A stretch of 64,000 nucleotides of DNA from Thioalkalivibrio thiocyanoxidans ARh2 (GTDB taxonomy: Bacteria; Pseudomonadota; Gammaproteobacteria; Ectothiorhodospirales; Ectothiorhodospiraceae): assembly GCF_000385215.1 (NCBI RefSeq), contig NZ_ARQK01000047.1, forward strand, positions 1 to 64,000, read 5' to 3'. Below are positions 7,564 through 16,513 of this stretch, piece after piece. How positions within the stretch are numbered: the stretch's first letter is position 1; every line of letters starts with the position of its first letter. The translations under genes and the position numbers were made by a program. Below the pieces are notes generated by a model. The model did not search any database. It was given only the letters and a program-made list of their open reading frames with translations, and was not told where the DNA came from.

Positions 7564-8958
7564 ATGACAGCAATGAACGGGCGCGCCATGCCCATGAATT
7601 CCATTGGGCCATCACAGGGCGGGCTTCGCTATGCGGCTATCGCCTGCGTGTATGTGTTCGCCTTCCTGTCGCCGCTCAGCATTACGCTGGGGCAGCTTGC
7701 CCAGTTCGGTATGCTGATCATCACCGCTCTTGTAGTGGTGCGCCACTGGCAGGATGTCATTCGTAGTCCGGTGTTCTGGATTGCCGCGGCATTTATCGTC
7801 TATGTGCTGTTGCGAGGGTTGTCGGCGGCCTTTATCGAACAGCCGGAACTGTCCAGCGAGCATCTGGACGGTACCGGGACCTGGGTCCGTATCCTGGCAT
7901 TACCCGTACTGATTCTGGCCATGGCGCTGGTGGCTACCGGCGACTGGTTGCGTCACGCCGTGGGTGCCCTGGTGGTAATGGCCCTTGGGTTTCTCTTCTT
8001 TGAAATACTGCCCACGTGGTCCTGGGAAGACTTCAATCAGGCCCTGACCGGAACCTTCCGCTACATATTCGGTATGGGGCATTCGCGGGCCGCTCTGGCG
8101 ATGGGGGCCATGCTGATCGGCCTGTTGATGTTTGTGCCGGCTTTGCTACTGGGTAATGGCGACCAACCCCGGGCACGCGGCACTTGGGCTATTGCGTTTC
8201 GCGCCAGCGGTGTTCTGGTGGCCGTGGTCATGCTCCTGCTCGCCATTTTCGTCACCAAGTCGCGTACGGGATGGCTGTCCCTGATCGTGGCCTTGTCAGT
8301 GTTGGCCATTCTGCTGGCCTGGCACTTCCGCCGCGAGCTGCGCCGTCCACCTGTGATGGCAGGATTGCTGGTCCTGGTGGCCCTGTTTGCTTCCGGGGTC
8401 CACTTTGCCTGGGACGAGATCGAACGTCGTGCGATGGACCGCGCGGACGCGATTGGTGAAATCCTGGCCATGGAGAGCCTGGAAGATGCCTGGGAGTTCG
8501 AGGATGGCAATGTCGGAGCCCGAGGTGCGTACAAGGTGTTCGCCATCCAGCTGTGGCTCGACCGCCCAATGACGGGATGGGGCCCCGGGGATCCCTACCA
8601 CATGATGGCAGAACGCCCTCTGCCACCGGTGCTTGAAGGTCGTTCGGGGCATTTTCATGACGCCCACGTGGAATTGCTTTCGCGCCTGGGCGGAATCGGA
8701 TATGCCCTGATGATTGCGTTCTTCATAGCCATCATCTGGGAGGCCTTTCGCCAGGTACGCGCGCGGCCGCGCACGGATCGGGTCGGGTTGGGGCTGGCAT
8801 TTACGACGATCGGTTTCGTGCCTTTCATGCTGGTGGCGATGCTGGGCACGTATTTTCTCGATTCGTTCAAGCAGATCCACTTGTATACGATGTTCCTGGC
8901 GCCAATGGTCGCCGCGGCCCTGGCCCGGCACATTAACGCCCCCCGCACAAACGGATGA
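7564..8958 (+). CDS. O-antigen ligase family membrane protein (WaaL-like)
   Basis: 464 residues, highly hydrophobic, with about ten to twelve predicted membrane segments. A polar loop between late segments (about 300-360) ends in the ligase/polymerase signature GHFHDAHVELLSRLGGIG, with the conserved His. Paired Arg/Lys residues lie in TKSRTGWLSL, also typical of the Wzy_C/WaaL superfamily. It would join undecaprenyl-linked polymer or outer sugars to lipid A-core in the periplasm. No wzx, wzy or wzz lies in the window, so ligase is preferred over polymerase on context only. Several ATGs (7564, 7573, 7588, 7594) could start it. A TATACT box lies at 7476-7481 without a convincing -35. Confidence 0.85.
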   Translation: MTAMNGRAMPMNSIGPSQGGLRYAAIACVYVFAFLSPLSITLGQLAQFGMLIITALVVVRHWQDVIRSPVFWIAAAFIVYVLLRGLSAAFIEQPELSSEHLDGTGTWVRILALPVLILAMALVATGDWLRHAVGALVVMALGFLFFEILPTWSWEDFNQALTGTFRYIFGMGHSRAALAMGAMLIGLLMFVPALLLGNGDQPRARGTWAIAFRASGVLVAVVMLLLAIFVTKSRTGWLSLIVALSVLAILLAWHFRRELRRPPVMAGLLVLVALFASGVHFAWDEIERRAMDRADAIGEILAMESLEDAWEFEDGNVGARGAYKVFAIQLWLDRPMTGWGPGDPYHMMAERPLPPVLEGRSGHFHDAHVELLSRLGGIGYALMIAFFIAIIWEAFRQVRARPRTDRVGLGLAFTTIGFVPFMLVAMLGTYFLDSFKQIHLYTMFLAPMVAAALARHINAPRTNG

Positions 8959-8964
8959 CGTGGC

Positions 8965-10092
8965 GTGCCGGATATCGTGCTTTTCGGGATGTTTCGGCCG
9001 TGGGGAGGTACCTATCGGCGGCTGATGAATCAGATCCACGTGTGGACGCGCGAGGGCTGGTCGGTGGAGTTGGTGACTTTCCGCGACGGGGAGATGTTTT
9101 ACCCCGACGAGATGCCATCATCGGTGGCGTGTGTGCACCTGGGAACCCGCGGGAAATTCGCGACCGCACTGGCCCTTTGGCGCTACCTGCGACGGCGCCG
9201 GCCGCGGGTGATCCTTTCGGTGAACCATATCACCAACATGATCCTGGCTCAGGTGAGCATGCTGCCGGATACGGGGGCGAAGCGCTTCCTGAGCGTACCC
9301 AATACCTTTGGTGAATCGGAAAAGCTGGCGGCCGAGCCGCTGCGGCGGGAACGGAAGTTCCGTCAGATTCGTCGCTGGTATCCGCGCTCGCACGGAGTAA
9401 TCGCCGTTTCCGACGGTGTGCGTGATGATCTGGTGGATACCGTGGGCCTGAAAGGGGTGACCGTACAGCGTATTTACAGTGGCTCGGTTGCTTCGTCTAC
9501 GCTGGAGCGGGCCCGTGAGTCCGTGGACCATCCCTGGCTAACCAACAAGACCTGCCCCGTGATTCTGTCAGCAGGGCGCCTGGTGCCGCAAAAGGATTAT
9601 CCGACCTTGCTGCGCGCATTTGCTCGCCTGAGGGAACGGCGCGAGGCAAGGCTGATTATTGTCGGCAAGGGGCGCGAGGAAGCGGCCCTGAGCGTCCTGG
9701 CCAGGGAACTGGGTATCGAGGGCGACCTGGATCTGCCGGGTTTCGTCTCCAATCCCTATGCATGGATGGCGCGTTCCGACGTGTTTGCGCTGTCCTCTCG
9801 CTGGGAGGGTCTGGTCAATGTGGTGATGGAGGCCCTGGGACTCGGCGTGCCCGTGGTGTCGACCGATTGCCCCAGTGGACCGCGCGAGATCCTCGCCGAT
9901 GGTCGTTTTGGAACCCTGGTGCCGATGCAGGATCCCGAGGCCCTTGCCGATGCCCTGGATCGTACGTTGCGCGGCGAGGGGCCCACATTCGAGCGTGAGG
10001 ACGCGGTGCGCCCCTTTCGGGCGGAAACGGCCGCCCGGGCATACCTCGACTTTTTCGGCCTGGCGTCTCCGGGGCAGGGGATGCCGCGTTGA
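8965..10092 (+). CDS. GT4-type glycosyltransferase (paralogue B)
   Basis: 375 residues with a GTG start, six bases after the ligase stop. The N-terminal domain opens PDIVLFGMFRPWGGTYRRLM. The C-terminal donor domain has SAGRLVPQKDYPTLLRAFAR, RLIIVGKGREEAAL, PGFVSNPYAWMARSDVFAL and SSRWEGLVNVVMEALGLG. It is closely related to the gene at 13664 (both share the FYPDE/PYPDEIPS and GVIAVSDGVRDDL/CVIAISEGVRDDL segments). It is predicted to be a retaining, cytoplasmic glycosyltransferase for core or O-unit assembly. The next gene starts at a TTG overlapping its stop, so ligase, GT4 and kinase form one operon. Confidence 0.9.
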   Translation: MPDIVLFGMFRPWGGTYRRLMNQIHVWTREGWSVELVTFRDGEMFYPDEMPSSVACVHLGTRGKFATALALWRYLRRRRPRVILSVNHITNMILAQVSMLPDTGAKRFLSVPNTFGESEKLAAEPLRRERKFRQIRRWYPRSHGVIAVSDGVRDDLVDTVGLKGVTVQRIYSGSVASSTLERARESVDHPWLTNKTCPVILSAGRLVPQKDYPTLLRAFARLRERREARLIIVGKGREEAALSVLARELGIEGDLDLPGFVSNPYAWMARSDVFALSSRWEGLVNVVMEALGLGVPVVSTDCPSGPREILADGRFGTLVPMQDPEALADALDRTLRGEGPTFEREDAVRPFRAETAARAYLDFFGLASPGQGMPR

Positions 10093-11111
10093 AGGGTCTT
10101 TTCGCCCAATGGAAGCAGGCGCGGCAAACGCGGCTCAAGCTGCGCTGGGCGGAACCGGAGCTGACGCGAGGAGAATGGCAGGTGTCCGCGGGTGTGGCCT
10201 ACTGCCCAAAGGACGGCGTCCACCCCGATGCGTATCAAAAAAGGCTTCTGCGTTCCGCCGGACAGGGCCCTGCCGGACGCAAGCACGGGCTGCAGGCGGG
10301 AGGTGCTGCCGGGACGTGCGATACGCTGATTGCGCGTAGCGACTGGACGTTGCTGGTGGATCGAGAGCGGCGCTGGATGCTTCGGGTAACCGATCGCCCG
10401 GGGCAGGTCGACAGGCTGTTACGCCATGCACAGTGGCTGGCACGTTCCTATCCCTGCCCCGAGATTAACCAGGCCACGGTGAAAATCCCGGGGGCTTTTG
10501 CCGTCCGTGAATCCTTTGTCGATGGCGTTCCTGTCCGTGATGCGGACGAAGAGCAATGGGATCCGGTATATCGCCAACTGCTGGCCAGTTGCGAGCACCA
10601 TGTCGAGCATTGCGAGGGTTTTTTCGACCTCGATCGGGTCTGGAGCGAGATTCGGCGATGGAGCCTTCCGGGTTGGTTGCGCAGGGCGCTGGATCAGTAT
10701 GAGACGGGTATCGAGCATGTCCTGCGCGAGGCGCCCCTGCTCGAATGCCACGGCGACTGTCACAACGGGAATGTCTTTGTTCGTCCGGATGGACGTGTTG
10801 TGCTGATCGACCTGGAACGGGTGCAACCGTTACCTTTTTTCTACGACGCGCTGTCGCTCCTGCGCGGGACCGCGCCGGTGAATGCTGCGTTGCGCACAAA
10901 CTATCTGCGGGGCGACTACGACACGGAAATGGCTTCTTTGTGGCATTCCGCCGGACGCGAGTGGTGCCCGGAGCACCGCATTGCCTCGCTGCTGTCGATG
11001 GCTCTCGCGCATGCCTTTCGCCCCCAGTTTGCGAGCGCTGCTTCGGACAAGCGTCGTGACAAGTTTGTGGGTGCCAGCGAAAAGCTGCGCCAGGCTCTCG
11101 GGGTGGATTAA
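10089..11111 (+). CDS. APH/choline-kinase-like phosphotransferase
   Basis: 340 residues. The C-terminal half carries the aminoglycoside-phosphotransferase-type catalytic loop ECHGDCHNGNVFV (about 218-230) and the metal-binding VLIDLERV (about 236-243). The N-lobe is poorly conserved; DTLIARSDWTLLVDRERRWM could hold its strands. It begins with a TTG overlapping the GT4 stop (TTGA), so its translation is probably coupled. Kinases of this fold in LPS loci phosphorylate core sugars; it could also act on a soluble precursor. It is not obviously RfaP, WaaY or KdkA. The substrate is unassigned. Confidence 0.75.
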   Translation: MKGLFAQWKQARQTRLKLRWAEPELTRGEWQVSAGVAYCPKDGVHPDAYQKRLLRSAGQGPAGRKHGLQAGGAAGTCDTLIARSDWTLLVDRERRWMLRVTDRPGQVDRLLRHAQWLARSYPCPEINQATVKIPGAFAVRESFVDGVPVRDADEEQWDPVYRQLLASCEHHVEHCEGFFDLDRVWSEIRRWSLPGWLRRALDQYETGIEHVLREAPLLECHGDCHNGNVFVRPDGRVVLIDLERVQPLPFFYDALSLLRGTAPVNAALRTNYLRGDYDTEMASLWHSAGREWCPEHRIASLLSMALAHAFRPQFASAASDKRRDKFVGASEKLRQALGVD

Positions 11112-11114
11112 CGC

Positions 11115-11864
11115 ATGCGTCGACTGGAATTGATGGGGCCGCCTGGCGTGGGCAAAACCGCGCTGCTCGGACCTCTCCAGGCAGAATGGAAACGCCGGGG
11201 TATCGAGGCTGCATCTCCACGATCACTTCCGCTGTGGACCTATCAGGAGCGCCAGGGCGCGGGGGTTTTCCGGCGACGGTTTGAGGCGGTCCTGTATGCC
11301 CGCAAGGGTCTGCAACGATGGATGCGCCCCAAGCTTGAAAAGGAGATGGTGCGTCACGAGTTCCGATCTCTGCGCGAGGCCGGATCCCCATGGCCCGAGT
11401 TCTTGCGTCTAGCGCTGGTGCGCGGTGGCGAGTCGGAGGGAGGAGAGGCGCTTGCGCTGGAACGGATGCAGAGTTTCATGGGTAGTGTCGCACTGGCACG
11501 AGCGACCGAACGGTTGCCGGGAAACACTTGGATTCCGTTTGATGAAGGACTTGCCCAGCGGGCCATTAGTCTGGGCCAGGGGGCGTCGCCGGAACAGGTC
11601 CGGGCCTATCTGGGCAGCATGCCGGCCCCGGACGCGCTGGTTCTGGTGGTTGCCCCACCCGATCTCGTGAATGCGCGCCTGCGCCAGCGCAACCCGGACG
11701 TAACACGTTTCCACGAAATGGTTGAGCAGGCTCTCGGCATTACCGAGATTGCTGCGAGCATCTGCGGCGACAGGGACATCCCGCTTGTGCATCTGGATGC
11801 GAGCGTGCCCCCTGACAAGGCGGCCCGATTCCTCGCGGACAGTCTGGAGCGTAACGAAGGTTAG
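11115..11864 (+). CDS. P-loop NTPase, NMP-kinase-like, function unknown
   Basis: 249 residues. A Walker A motif stands at the N-terminus (LELMGPPGVGKTALLGPLQ). Mid-protein there is WIPFDEGLAQRAISLGQG, and later DALVLVVAPPDLVNARLRQR, which resembles the post-lid strand and arginine-rich lid of nucleoside/nucleotide kinases. It starts three bases after the stop of the APH-like kinase, so the two are co-expressed. A small-molecule kinase or a nucleotide-sensing partner is possible. A sulfotransferase is less likely because the loop is a true GxxxxGKT Walker A rather than a PAPS loop. No known family was recognised. Confidence 0.6.
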   Translation: MRRLELMGPPGVGKTALLGPLQAEWKRRGIEAASPRSLPLWTYQERQGAGVFRRRFEAVLYARKGLQRWMRPKLEKEMVRHEFRSLREAGSPWPEFLRLALVRGGESEGGEALALERMQSFMGSVALARATERLPGNTWIPFDEGLAQRAISLGQGASPEQVRAYLGSMPAPDALVLVVAPPDLVNARLRQRNPDVTRFHEMVEQALGITEIAASICGDRDIPLVHLDASVPPDKAARFLADSLERNEG

Positions 11865-11970
11865 GCTGGGCGCGGTACCACCCCGATGCAAGGGAGCGGC
11901 GTTCCAGCGCTCCCAGGGGGGAACCCTTACGCTGCCTCGCATCTCGGCCGCGGCGATATCGAGTACTGTT

Positions 11971-12762
11971 ATGGCAAAACACACACCGAGTATCCGCAAG
12001 AGGCTGACTCGTTCCAAAGTCGCGTGGCTGACCGCCACGCGAGGACTGCGGGTGGCCACAATGGACCGCGCTCATGTCTACCCTGACCTGGGGTTGATCT
12101 ATAACCGGATCAAGAAGTCGGGTAACTCAAGCATTTCCCTCTACTTGAATGAGCTGGTGGCGGGCGAAAGCATTTCAGCGGGCACGTCGATGACGCGGGC
12201 GGCCTATCGGTCGGAGCTGAAGAACGCGCGCAGTTCGGGGAAGCGACTGGAAGATCTCTCGGTTCGGGAACTCCTGGCGGCCCGCCGTTACTACCGATTT
12301 ACCATTTTTCGTAATCCCTACGCGCGCTGCCTTTCGGGCTTTCTGGACAAGGTGGCATCGGCCAAGTCTCGATATTCCTGTTTTCCGGGGGCCGGGCGTC
12401 AGGATGCGGACGGTTTTTCCGATTTCGTTGGGTTCCTCGAGACGGGCGGTCTTTGGGTGAACAAGCATTTCTGGCCGCAGTGCGACCTGCTGATGGCGCC
12501 TCCGGATGAGTTCGATCATGTCGGTCAGCTGGAAAACCTGAGGGAGGAGATGAAACGGGTGTGTGCGGCGGTGAGTGTAACACTCCCAGTGTCACTGGAT
12601 CTGAGCAAGCCTCATTCGCTGGAGCGCAGCTATCAGGGCAAGGTTCAGGGTGCGGCGGGCCGAGTGGCTGAGTTCTACGACGACTCGCTCTATCCGCGTG
12701 TGGCCGCCTTGTATCAGCAGGATTTTACCGTTGGGCGATATGATCCGGCCTGGCGACCGTAA
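11971..12762 (+). CDS. Sulfotransferase family protein (3 of 8)
   Basis: 263 residues from the ATG at 11971. The PAPS loop is YNRIKKSGNSSISLYL (about 43-58) and the 3'-phosphate motif is FRNPYARCLSGFLDKV (about 112-127), both of the Sulfotransfer_2 (carbohydrate sulfotransferase) type. A longer in-frame extension back to 11722 overlaps the P-loop gene and is not used. It is convergent with the next gene, with a 12-base gap. The two share the RNPxxRxLSxxLDKV segment and look like diverged duplicates. Predicted cytoplasmic or membrane-associated; the glycan acceptor is unknown. Confidence 0.82.
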   Translation: MAKHTPSIRKRLTRSKVAWLTATRGLRVATMDRAHVYPDLGLIYNRIKKSGNSSISLYLNELVAGESISAGTSMTRAAYRSELKNARSSGKRLEDLSVRELLAARRYYRFTIFRNPYARCLSGFLDKVASAKSRYSCFPGAGRQDADGFSDFVGFLETGGLWVNKHFWPQCDLLMAPPDEFDHVGQLENLREEMKRVCAAVSVTLPVSLDLSKPHSLERSYQGKVQGAAGRVAEFYDDSLYPRVAALYQQDFTVGRYDPAWRP

Positions 12763-12774
12763 CGTTGGCGTGCC

Positions 12775-13527
12775 TCACTCGTTCGGTTCGAGTGCGTAGT
12801 CGAAGGCCTCGAAATCTTCACGGTACAGTTTGCGGATGCGGTCGATCTCAGGTCCGCCATAGTAGTCCGCAAGTTTGTCGGCCGAGCCAGTCCGGTGAGG
12901 ATCCCAGTTGTGTACTTCTGCAAGGGATTCGGTCCCGAAGAGCTTTTCAACTAGCGCTGGGAGATCTCGGTCGATGTGCTCCAGTCTGCCCGCGAAGTCC
13001 AGCCGGCTGCGGTCGCGGGGTAGCAAGCTGACTTGGGGTGCCCAGTGGGGACCACGATACAGGGCTCCGTTTTCCAGGCGCTGGAGGAAATCGGCAAAAC
13101 TGAGGGGCGCTCCATTCTGCACTGACCCAGTACCAAGGTTCTTCTCTGCGGGCGGGCGGTCGCGCATGACCTTGTCGAGATAAGCAGAAAGGGTGCGATG
13201 AAAGGGGTTGCGCACAAAGGTGAACAGGAAATATTTGCGCCAGGCCTCGCGGCTGCGCTTCAGTCCGATGTCGCGGGGGTGGCGATAAACACCGATCTTG
13301 TCGCCGGAGGCCTGGACCGCTTTGCGCTGATCGTCGGTGATCGACGGGTCATAACGCAAGAGGGTGTTTCCGACGGTGGAGTGTCCGGCCTTGGGGATCC
13401 GGTAAAACACGAAGCGCTGCGACGTGGATACCAGGATGCGGGGATTGACGCGATGCTTCTGTACTCGACCATCAAGGCTGGATAGGAGCGGATTGAACCG
13501 CTCACTGAAGAAGCGTGAGGCGTGCAT
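12775..13527 (-). CDS. Sulfotransferase family protein (4 of 8)
   Basis: 250 residues. The PAPS loop is VFYRIPKAGHSTVGNTLL (about 40-57). The 3'-phosphate site is FVRNPFHRTLSAYLDKV (about 105-121). The family is carbohydrate-type Sulfotransfer_2, and the gene is a paralogue of the convergent gene at 11971. The ATG at 13527 faces a 136-base gap shared with the divergent GT4 gene at 13664, so promoters of both probably lie there. No signal peptide is seen. The acceptor is unknown, probably a sugar of the same surface glycan. Confidence 0.82.
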   Translation of the reverse strand: MHASRFFSERFNPLLSSLDGRVQKHRVNPRILVSTSQRFVFYRIPKAGHSTVGNTLLRYDPSITDDQRKAVQASGDKIGVYRHPRDIGLKRSREAWRKYFLFTFVRNPFHRTLSAYLDKVMRDRPPAEKNLGTGSVQNGAPLSFADFLQRLENGALYRGPHWAPQVSLLPRDRSRLDFAGRLEHIDRDLPALVEKLFGTESLAEVHNWDPHRTGSADKLADYYGGPEIDRIRKLYREDFEAFDYALEPNE

Positions 13528-13663
13528 AGTTCACGAATTGTAGCACGCTCATGTCCCCTCTCTCTCCTGCAGGCCGGCCCGCTGATGCCCATCCGCGGCC
13601 CGATTGCGGGTCAGCGTTTCCACGGTGTCTGCGCTATCATCGGTCGCGTCTAATGGAGGGCAG

Positions 13664-14761
13664 GTGTTGGGAAAACCACGGGTCGCAATCCTCTCGCCCT
13701 TCAAGGCGTGGGGCGGTATTGAGCGCAAAATGGTGATCCTGTGTCGGGAGTTCCTCGCGCAGGGGGTGCAGCCTCAGCTCATCCTTACGCGCGGGGGTGT
13801 AGTCCCGTATCCCGATGAAATACCATCCGAGGTGGATGTGGTCGATCTCGCCAGCGGCGGAAAGCTGGACAGCATTCGTAAGCTGGCACGCCTGTTGAGC
13901 GAAGACCCGCCCGATGCCCTGCTAACGGCCAAGGATCACGCAGCCAAGGTTGCCGTTCTGGCGCGCCGGTTGTCAGGCTGCCCTGTTCCGGTATTCGTGA
14001 AGGTCACCAATACTCCGAGCCAGACGCTGCGGCGGCGTTTCAAGCGCTGGACGGCGCGGCTTTTGTATCGCCAGGCGGATTGTGTGATCGCGATCTCCGA
14101 GGGCGTGCGGGACGATCTGATCACGCATTTTGGCATGCCGCCGAGCAAGGTCCAGGTGATCTACAACCCGACGGTGACGCCCGATATTCCCGAGCGCGCC
14201 GCAAAGGCGGTCGATCACCCCTGGTTTCAAGATGAGGGCCCGCCCGTGATCGTGGGTGCGGGTCGCCTGACCGGTCAGAAAGATTTCGCCACCCTGATCG
14301 AGGCCTTTGCCTGCTTGAGAGCGCGCCAGCCAGCCCGACTGGTGATCCTGGGCGATGGCCCACTACGCGAGTCACTGCGACAGCGGGCAGAGCAACTCGG
14401 CGTGTCCGAGGAGGTGGATCTGCCCGGGTACGTGCCGGATCCCATCCCGTACTTTGCCCGTGCGGCGCTGTTTGTATTGTCGTCCCGATATGAAGGGCTC
14501 GGCAATGTGATCGTGGAGGCCCTGGCGGCGGGCGCGCCCGTGGTCGCGACAGACTGCCCGTCTGGTCCGCGCGAGATTCTCCGGAACGGGCGTGTGGGGC
14601 GGCTGGTCCCGGTGGGAGATGTCGAGGCGATGTGCAATGCGATGGATGCGACCCTCTGCGCTCCTCCGAGGAGCGATGTGTTGCGTGATGGGCTGGATCG
14701 CTTTCGCAGTGACCGGGTTGCGCTGCAGTACCTGCAGGTGATGGGGCTCAAATCGACATGA
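13664..14761 (+). CDS. GT4-type glycosyltransferase (paralogue C)
   Basis: 365 residues. The N-terminus reads KPRVAILSPFKAWGGIERKM (GGIE loop). The donor domain has GAGRLTGQKDFATLIEAFAC, RLVILGDGPLRESL, SSRYEGLGNVIVEALAAG and TDCPSGPREIL. GGAGGG at 13655-13660 precedes two possible starts, GTG 13664 and TTG 13667; the second gives better spacing, but the first is annotated. An ATG at 13604 would add 20 residues outside the family. It is a retaining GT-B enzyme, most similar in wording to the gene at 8965. A sulfotransferase follows 52 bases downstream on the same strand. Confidence 0.88.
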   Translation: MLGKPRVAILSPFKAWGGIERKMVILCREFLAQGVQPQLILTRGGVVPYPDEIPSEVDVVDLASGGKLDSIRKLARLLSEDPPDALLTAKDHAAKVAVLARRLSGCPVPVFVKVTNTPSQTLRRRFKRWTARLLYRQADCVIAISEGVRDDLITHFGMPPSKVQVIYNPTVTPDIPERAAKAVDHPWFQDEGPPVIVGAGRLTGQKDFATLIEAFACLRARQPARLVILGDGPLRESLRQRAEQLGVSEEVDLPGYVPDPIPYFARAALFVLSSRYEGLGNVIVEALAAGAPVVATDCPSGPREILRNGRVGRLVPVGDVEAMCNAMDATLCAPPRSDVLRDGLDRFRSDRVALQYLQVMGLKST

Positions 14762-14813
14762 ATCTCGTGGGGTCGGGAGTCGCGAACCAGGTTGTTATGC
14801 GAGGAGTGCAGGG

Positions 14814-15581
14814 ATGATCATCAGCCATCGGCATCGCTTCATCTTCATCCACTGCCGCAAGGTCGCCGGCAGTTCGATGAAGGTCTCTCTCGCGCCGCAT
14901 CTCGGTCCGGACGACGTGATGCTGGGTAGTGTCCACGAGAGCATTCAGGCAGAGGGGGCTATGCAGCCCTGGATGTGGCGCCAGCTTCTGACACCTCTTG
15001 GTATTTCCGAACTCTGGAGCGCAATGCTCAAGCGGCGGGGCTGGGCATCGGCGCTGAACAAAGTAATGAAAAAGCGCTTCAAACGGGAATTCGGGCTGTC
15101 CTCCTCGTCGCATCCCCCGGCGGTGGAGATACGCGATGCCATGCCCGATATCTGGCGTGACTACTACAAATTCTGTTTTGTCCGGAATCCGTACGAACGC
15201 GCGGTGTCGGATTACCTCTATCGCACACGGAAGGATGAAGCGCCCCCGAGTTTTAGCGGTTTTCTGAGCGAGGTGATCGCCGACGCCCGCTCGGGGCGGC
15301 AAAAGCATGACAATTGGCCGATGTACACCATCAATGACGAGGTGGCCGTGGACTTTGTCGGGCGTTACGAAAACCTGGAGGCCGATTTCCGGCACGCCTT
15401 GTCGCAGGTTGGCATCGAGGGCGTGGATACCCTGTCATCGGCTAAGCGGCGTACCTACCCCAAACCCTGGCAGGAGTACTACGGCCCGGAGGAACGGGAG
15501 AAGGTGGAGCAACTGTTCAGCCAGGAGATCGAGTACTTCGAGTACTCGTTTACCGACCGAGGCGCGTCAGGGCCCCAATAA
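14814..15581 (+). CDS. Sulfotransferase family protein (5 of 8)
   Basis: 255 residues. It opens MIISHRHRFIFIHCRKVAGS, with RKVAGSSMKV as the PAPS loop. FVRNPYERAVSDYLYRT is the 3'-phosphate site, and VDFVGRYENLEADF is the late conserved block of this subgroup. It is a paralogue of the gene at 17397 (MIISHRHQFVFI...RKTAGSSLEI), which lies in the opposite orientation beyond two other sulfotransferases. It follows a GT4 gene by 52 bases and may be co-transcribed. It is convergent with the next gene. The acceptor is unknown. Confidence 0.82.
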   Translation: MIISHRHRFIFIHCRKVAGSSMKVSLAPHLGPDDVMLGSVHESIQAEGAMQPWMWRQLLTPLGISELWSAMLKRRGWASALNKVMKKRFKREFGLSSSSHPPAVEIRDAMPDIWRDYYKFCFVRNPYERAVSDYLYRTRKDEAPPSFSGFLSEVIADARSGRQKHDNWPMYTINDEVAVDFVGRYENLEADFRHALSQVGIEGVDTLSSAKRRTYPKPWQEYYGPEEREKVEQLFSQEIEYFEYSFTDRGASGPQ

Positions 15582-15622
15582 ACATTCAAAGCGATCGCGC
15601 GTGCTGTCTGGCTGGGGGCAGT

Positions 15623-16513
15623 TCATCCGCCATGGGGCCGCGAGTCATAACCCTGGGCCTGCAGGGTTTGGCGGTGGTGCTCCGCAAACTCGCGCAATTG
15701 CTCGTCCTGGTGCCAGGCGTGAGCCCGATCAGGGCGGAAGCTTGCCGCTGTCGCTGCCAGCTGTGCGGGATCGAGCGGGCACCCGCAGAATCGCAGGGCC
15801 GCGTCCAGCGTACCTTCTGGCTCGGTGAGCAGTGCCTCGTAGGAAATTTCCAGGCCCCGGTCTCCCAACGTCTGCAGGTGTTGGCGCGCCCGCGTCACAT
15901 AAAGGGCCCAGAGATCGAGCCCGCCCTCCAGCGTGCCGCAACGAACTTGGGGCGCGAATCCTCGGCGCCCTGGTCCGAAGGGGTTCATCCGATACATCTG
16001 GCGATACTGCCGGTAGCGGCGCGTGCGTTTGTTGAACACATCGCGACGGCGTGTGAGCAGACTCGCGGCTACATCGGCGCCGTGGCGAACGATGTGGAGG
16101 ACGCGGGCGGAGGGAAAGAGCTCCAGCCACAGCGGCAGCGTGAATGTGTTGCGGGGATCTTTCCATCCCCATGGAGTTTGCTGGCGGCTCAGGCCCCACC
16201 CCCGCAGGCTTCGCTGTAGCCCCAGGAATCGCAGACTGGACGGACCGTCGACCGTGTCGCGCATGTAGTCCAGAAGCCAGGGCTGGAGTGCCTCGTCTGC
16301 GAGCAGCCAGTCGAGGGATTCGGGCCGGTCCCAGGTGGCGGACGCTTCGCGAAAAAGCCAGGCATTGATTGCGTTGGTGAAGGCCGCCTCCTCGTTGCGG
16401 CTGGCGCCAACGCCCATGAAGAAGCCGGACTCCTGCAGAACCCGGGTGAGGAGGCTCGTACCCGATCGGTGCATGCCGATGATAATGACGGGCGGTTGTG
16501 CTCGGGTGCTCAT
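15623..16513 (-). CDS. Sulfotransferase family protein (6 of 8)
   Basis: 296 residues. The N-terminus has PVIIIGMHRSGTSLLTRVLQ, the PAPS loop of the Sulfotransfer_3 type (HRSGTS). RVLHIVRHGADVAASLLTRR follows at about 140 as the 3'-phosphate-binding element, here RHGxDVxxS rather than RDPxDVxxS. WGWKDPRNTFTLPLW is a further family block. Its ATG overlaps the stop of the upstream sulfotransferase by four bases (16510-16513), so the genes at 16510 and 15623 are translationally coupled. It is probably a glycan or small-molecule sulfotransferase; the acceptor is not predictable. Confidence 0.82.
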   Translation of the reverse strand: MSTRAQPPVIIIGMHRSGTSLLTRVLQESGFFMGVGASRNEEAAFTNAINAWLFREASATWDRPESLDWLLADEALQPWLLDYMRDTVDGPSSLRFLGLQRSLRGWGLSRQQTPWGWKDPRNTFTLPLWLELFPSARVLHIVRHGADVAASLLTRRRDVFNKRTRRYRQYRQMYRMNPFGPGRRGFAPQVRCGTLEGGLDLWALYVTRARQHLQTLGDRGLEISYEALLTEPEGTLDAALRFCGCPLDPAQLAATAASFRPDRAHAWHQDEQLREFAEHHRQTLQAQGYDSRPHGG

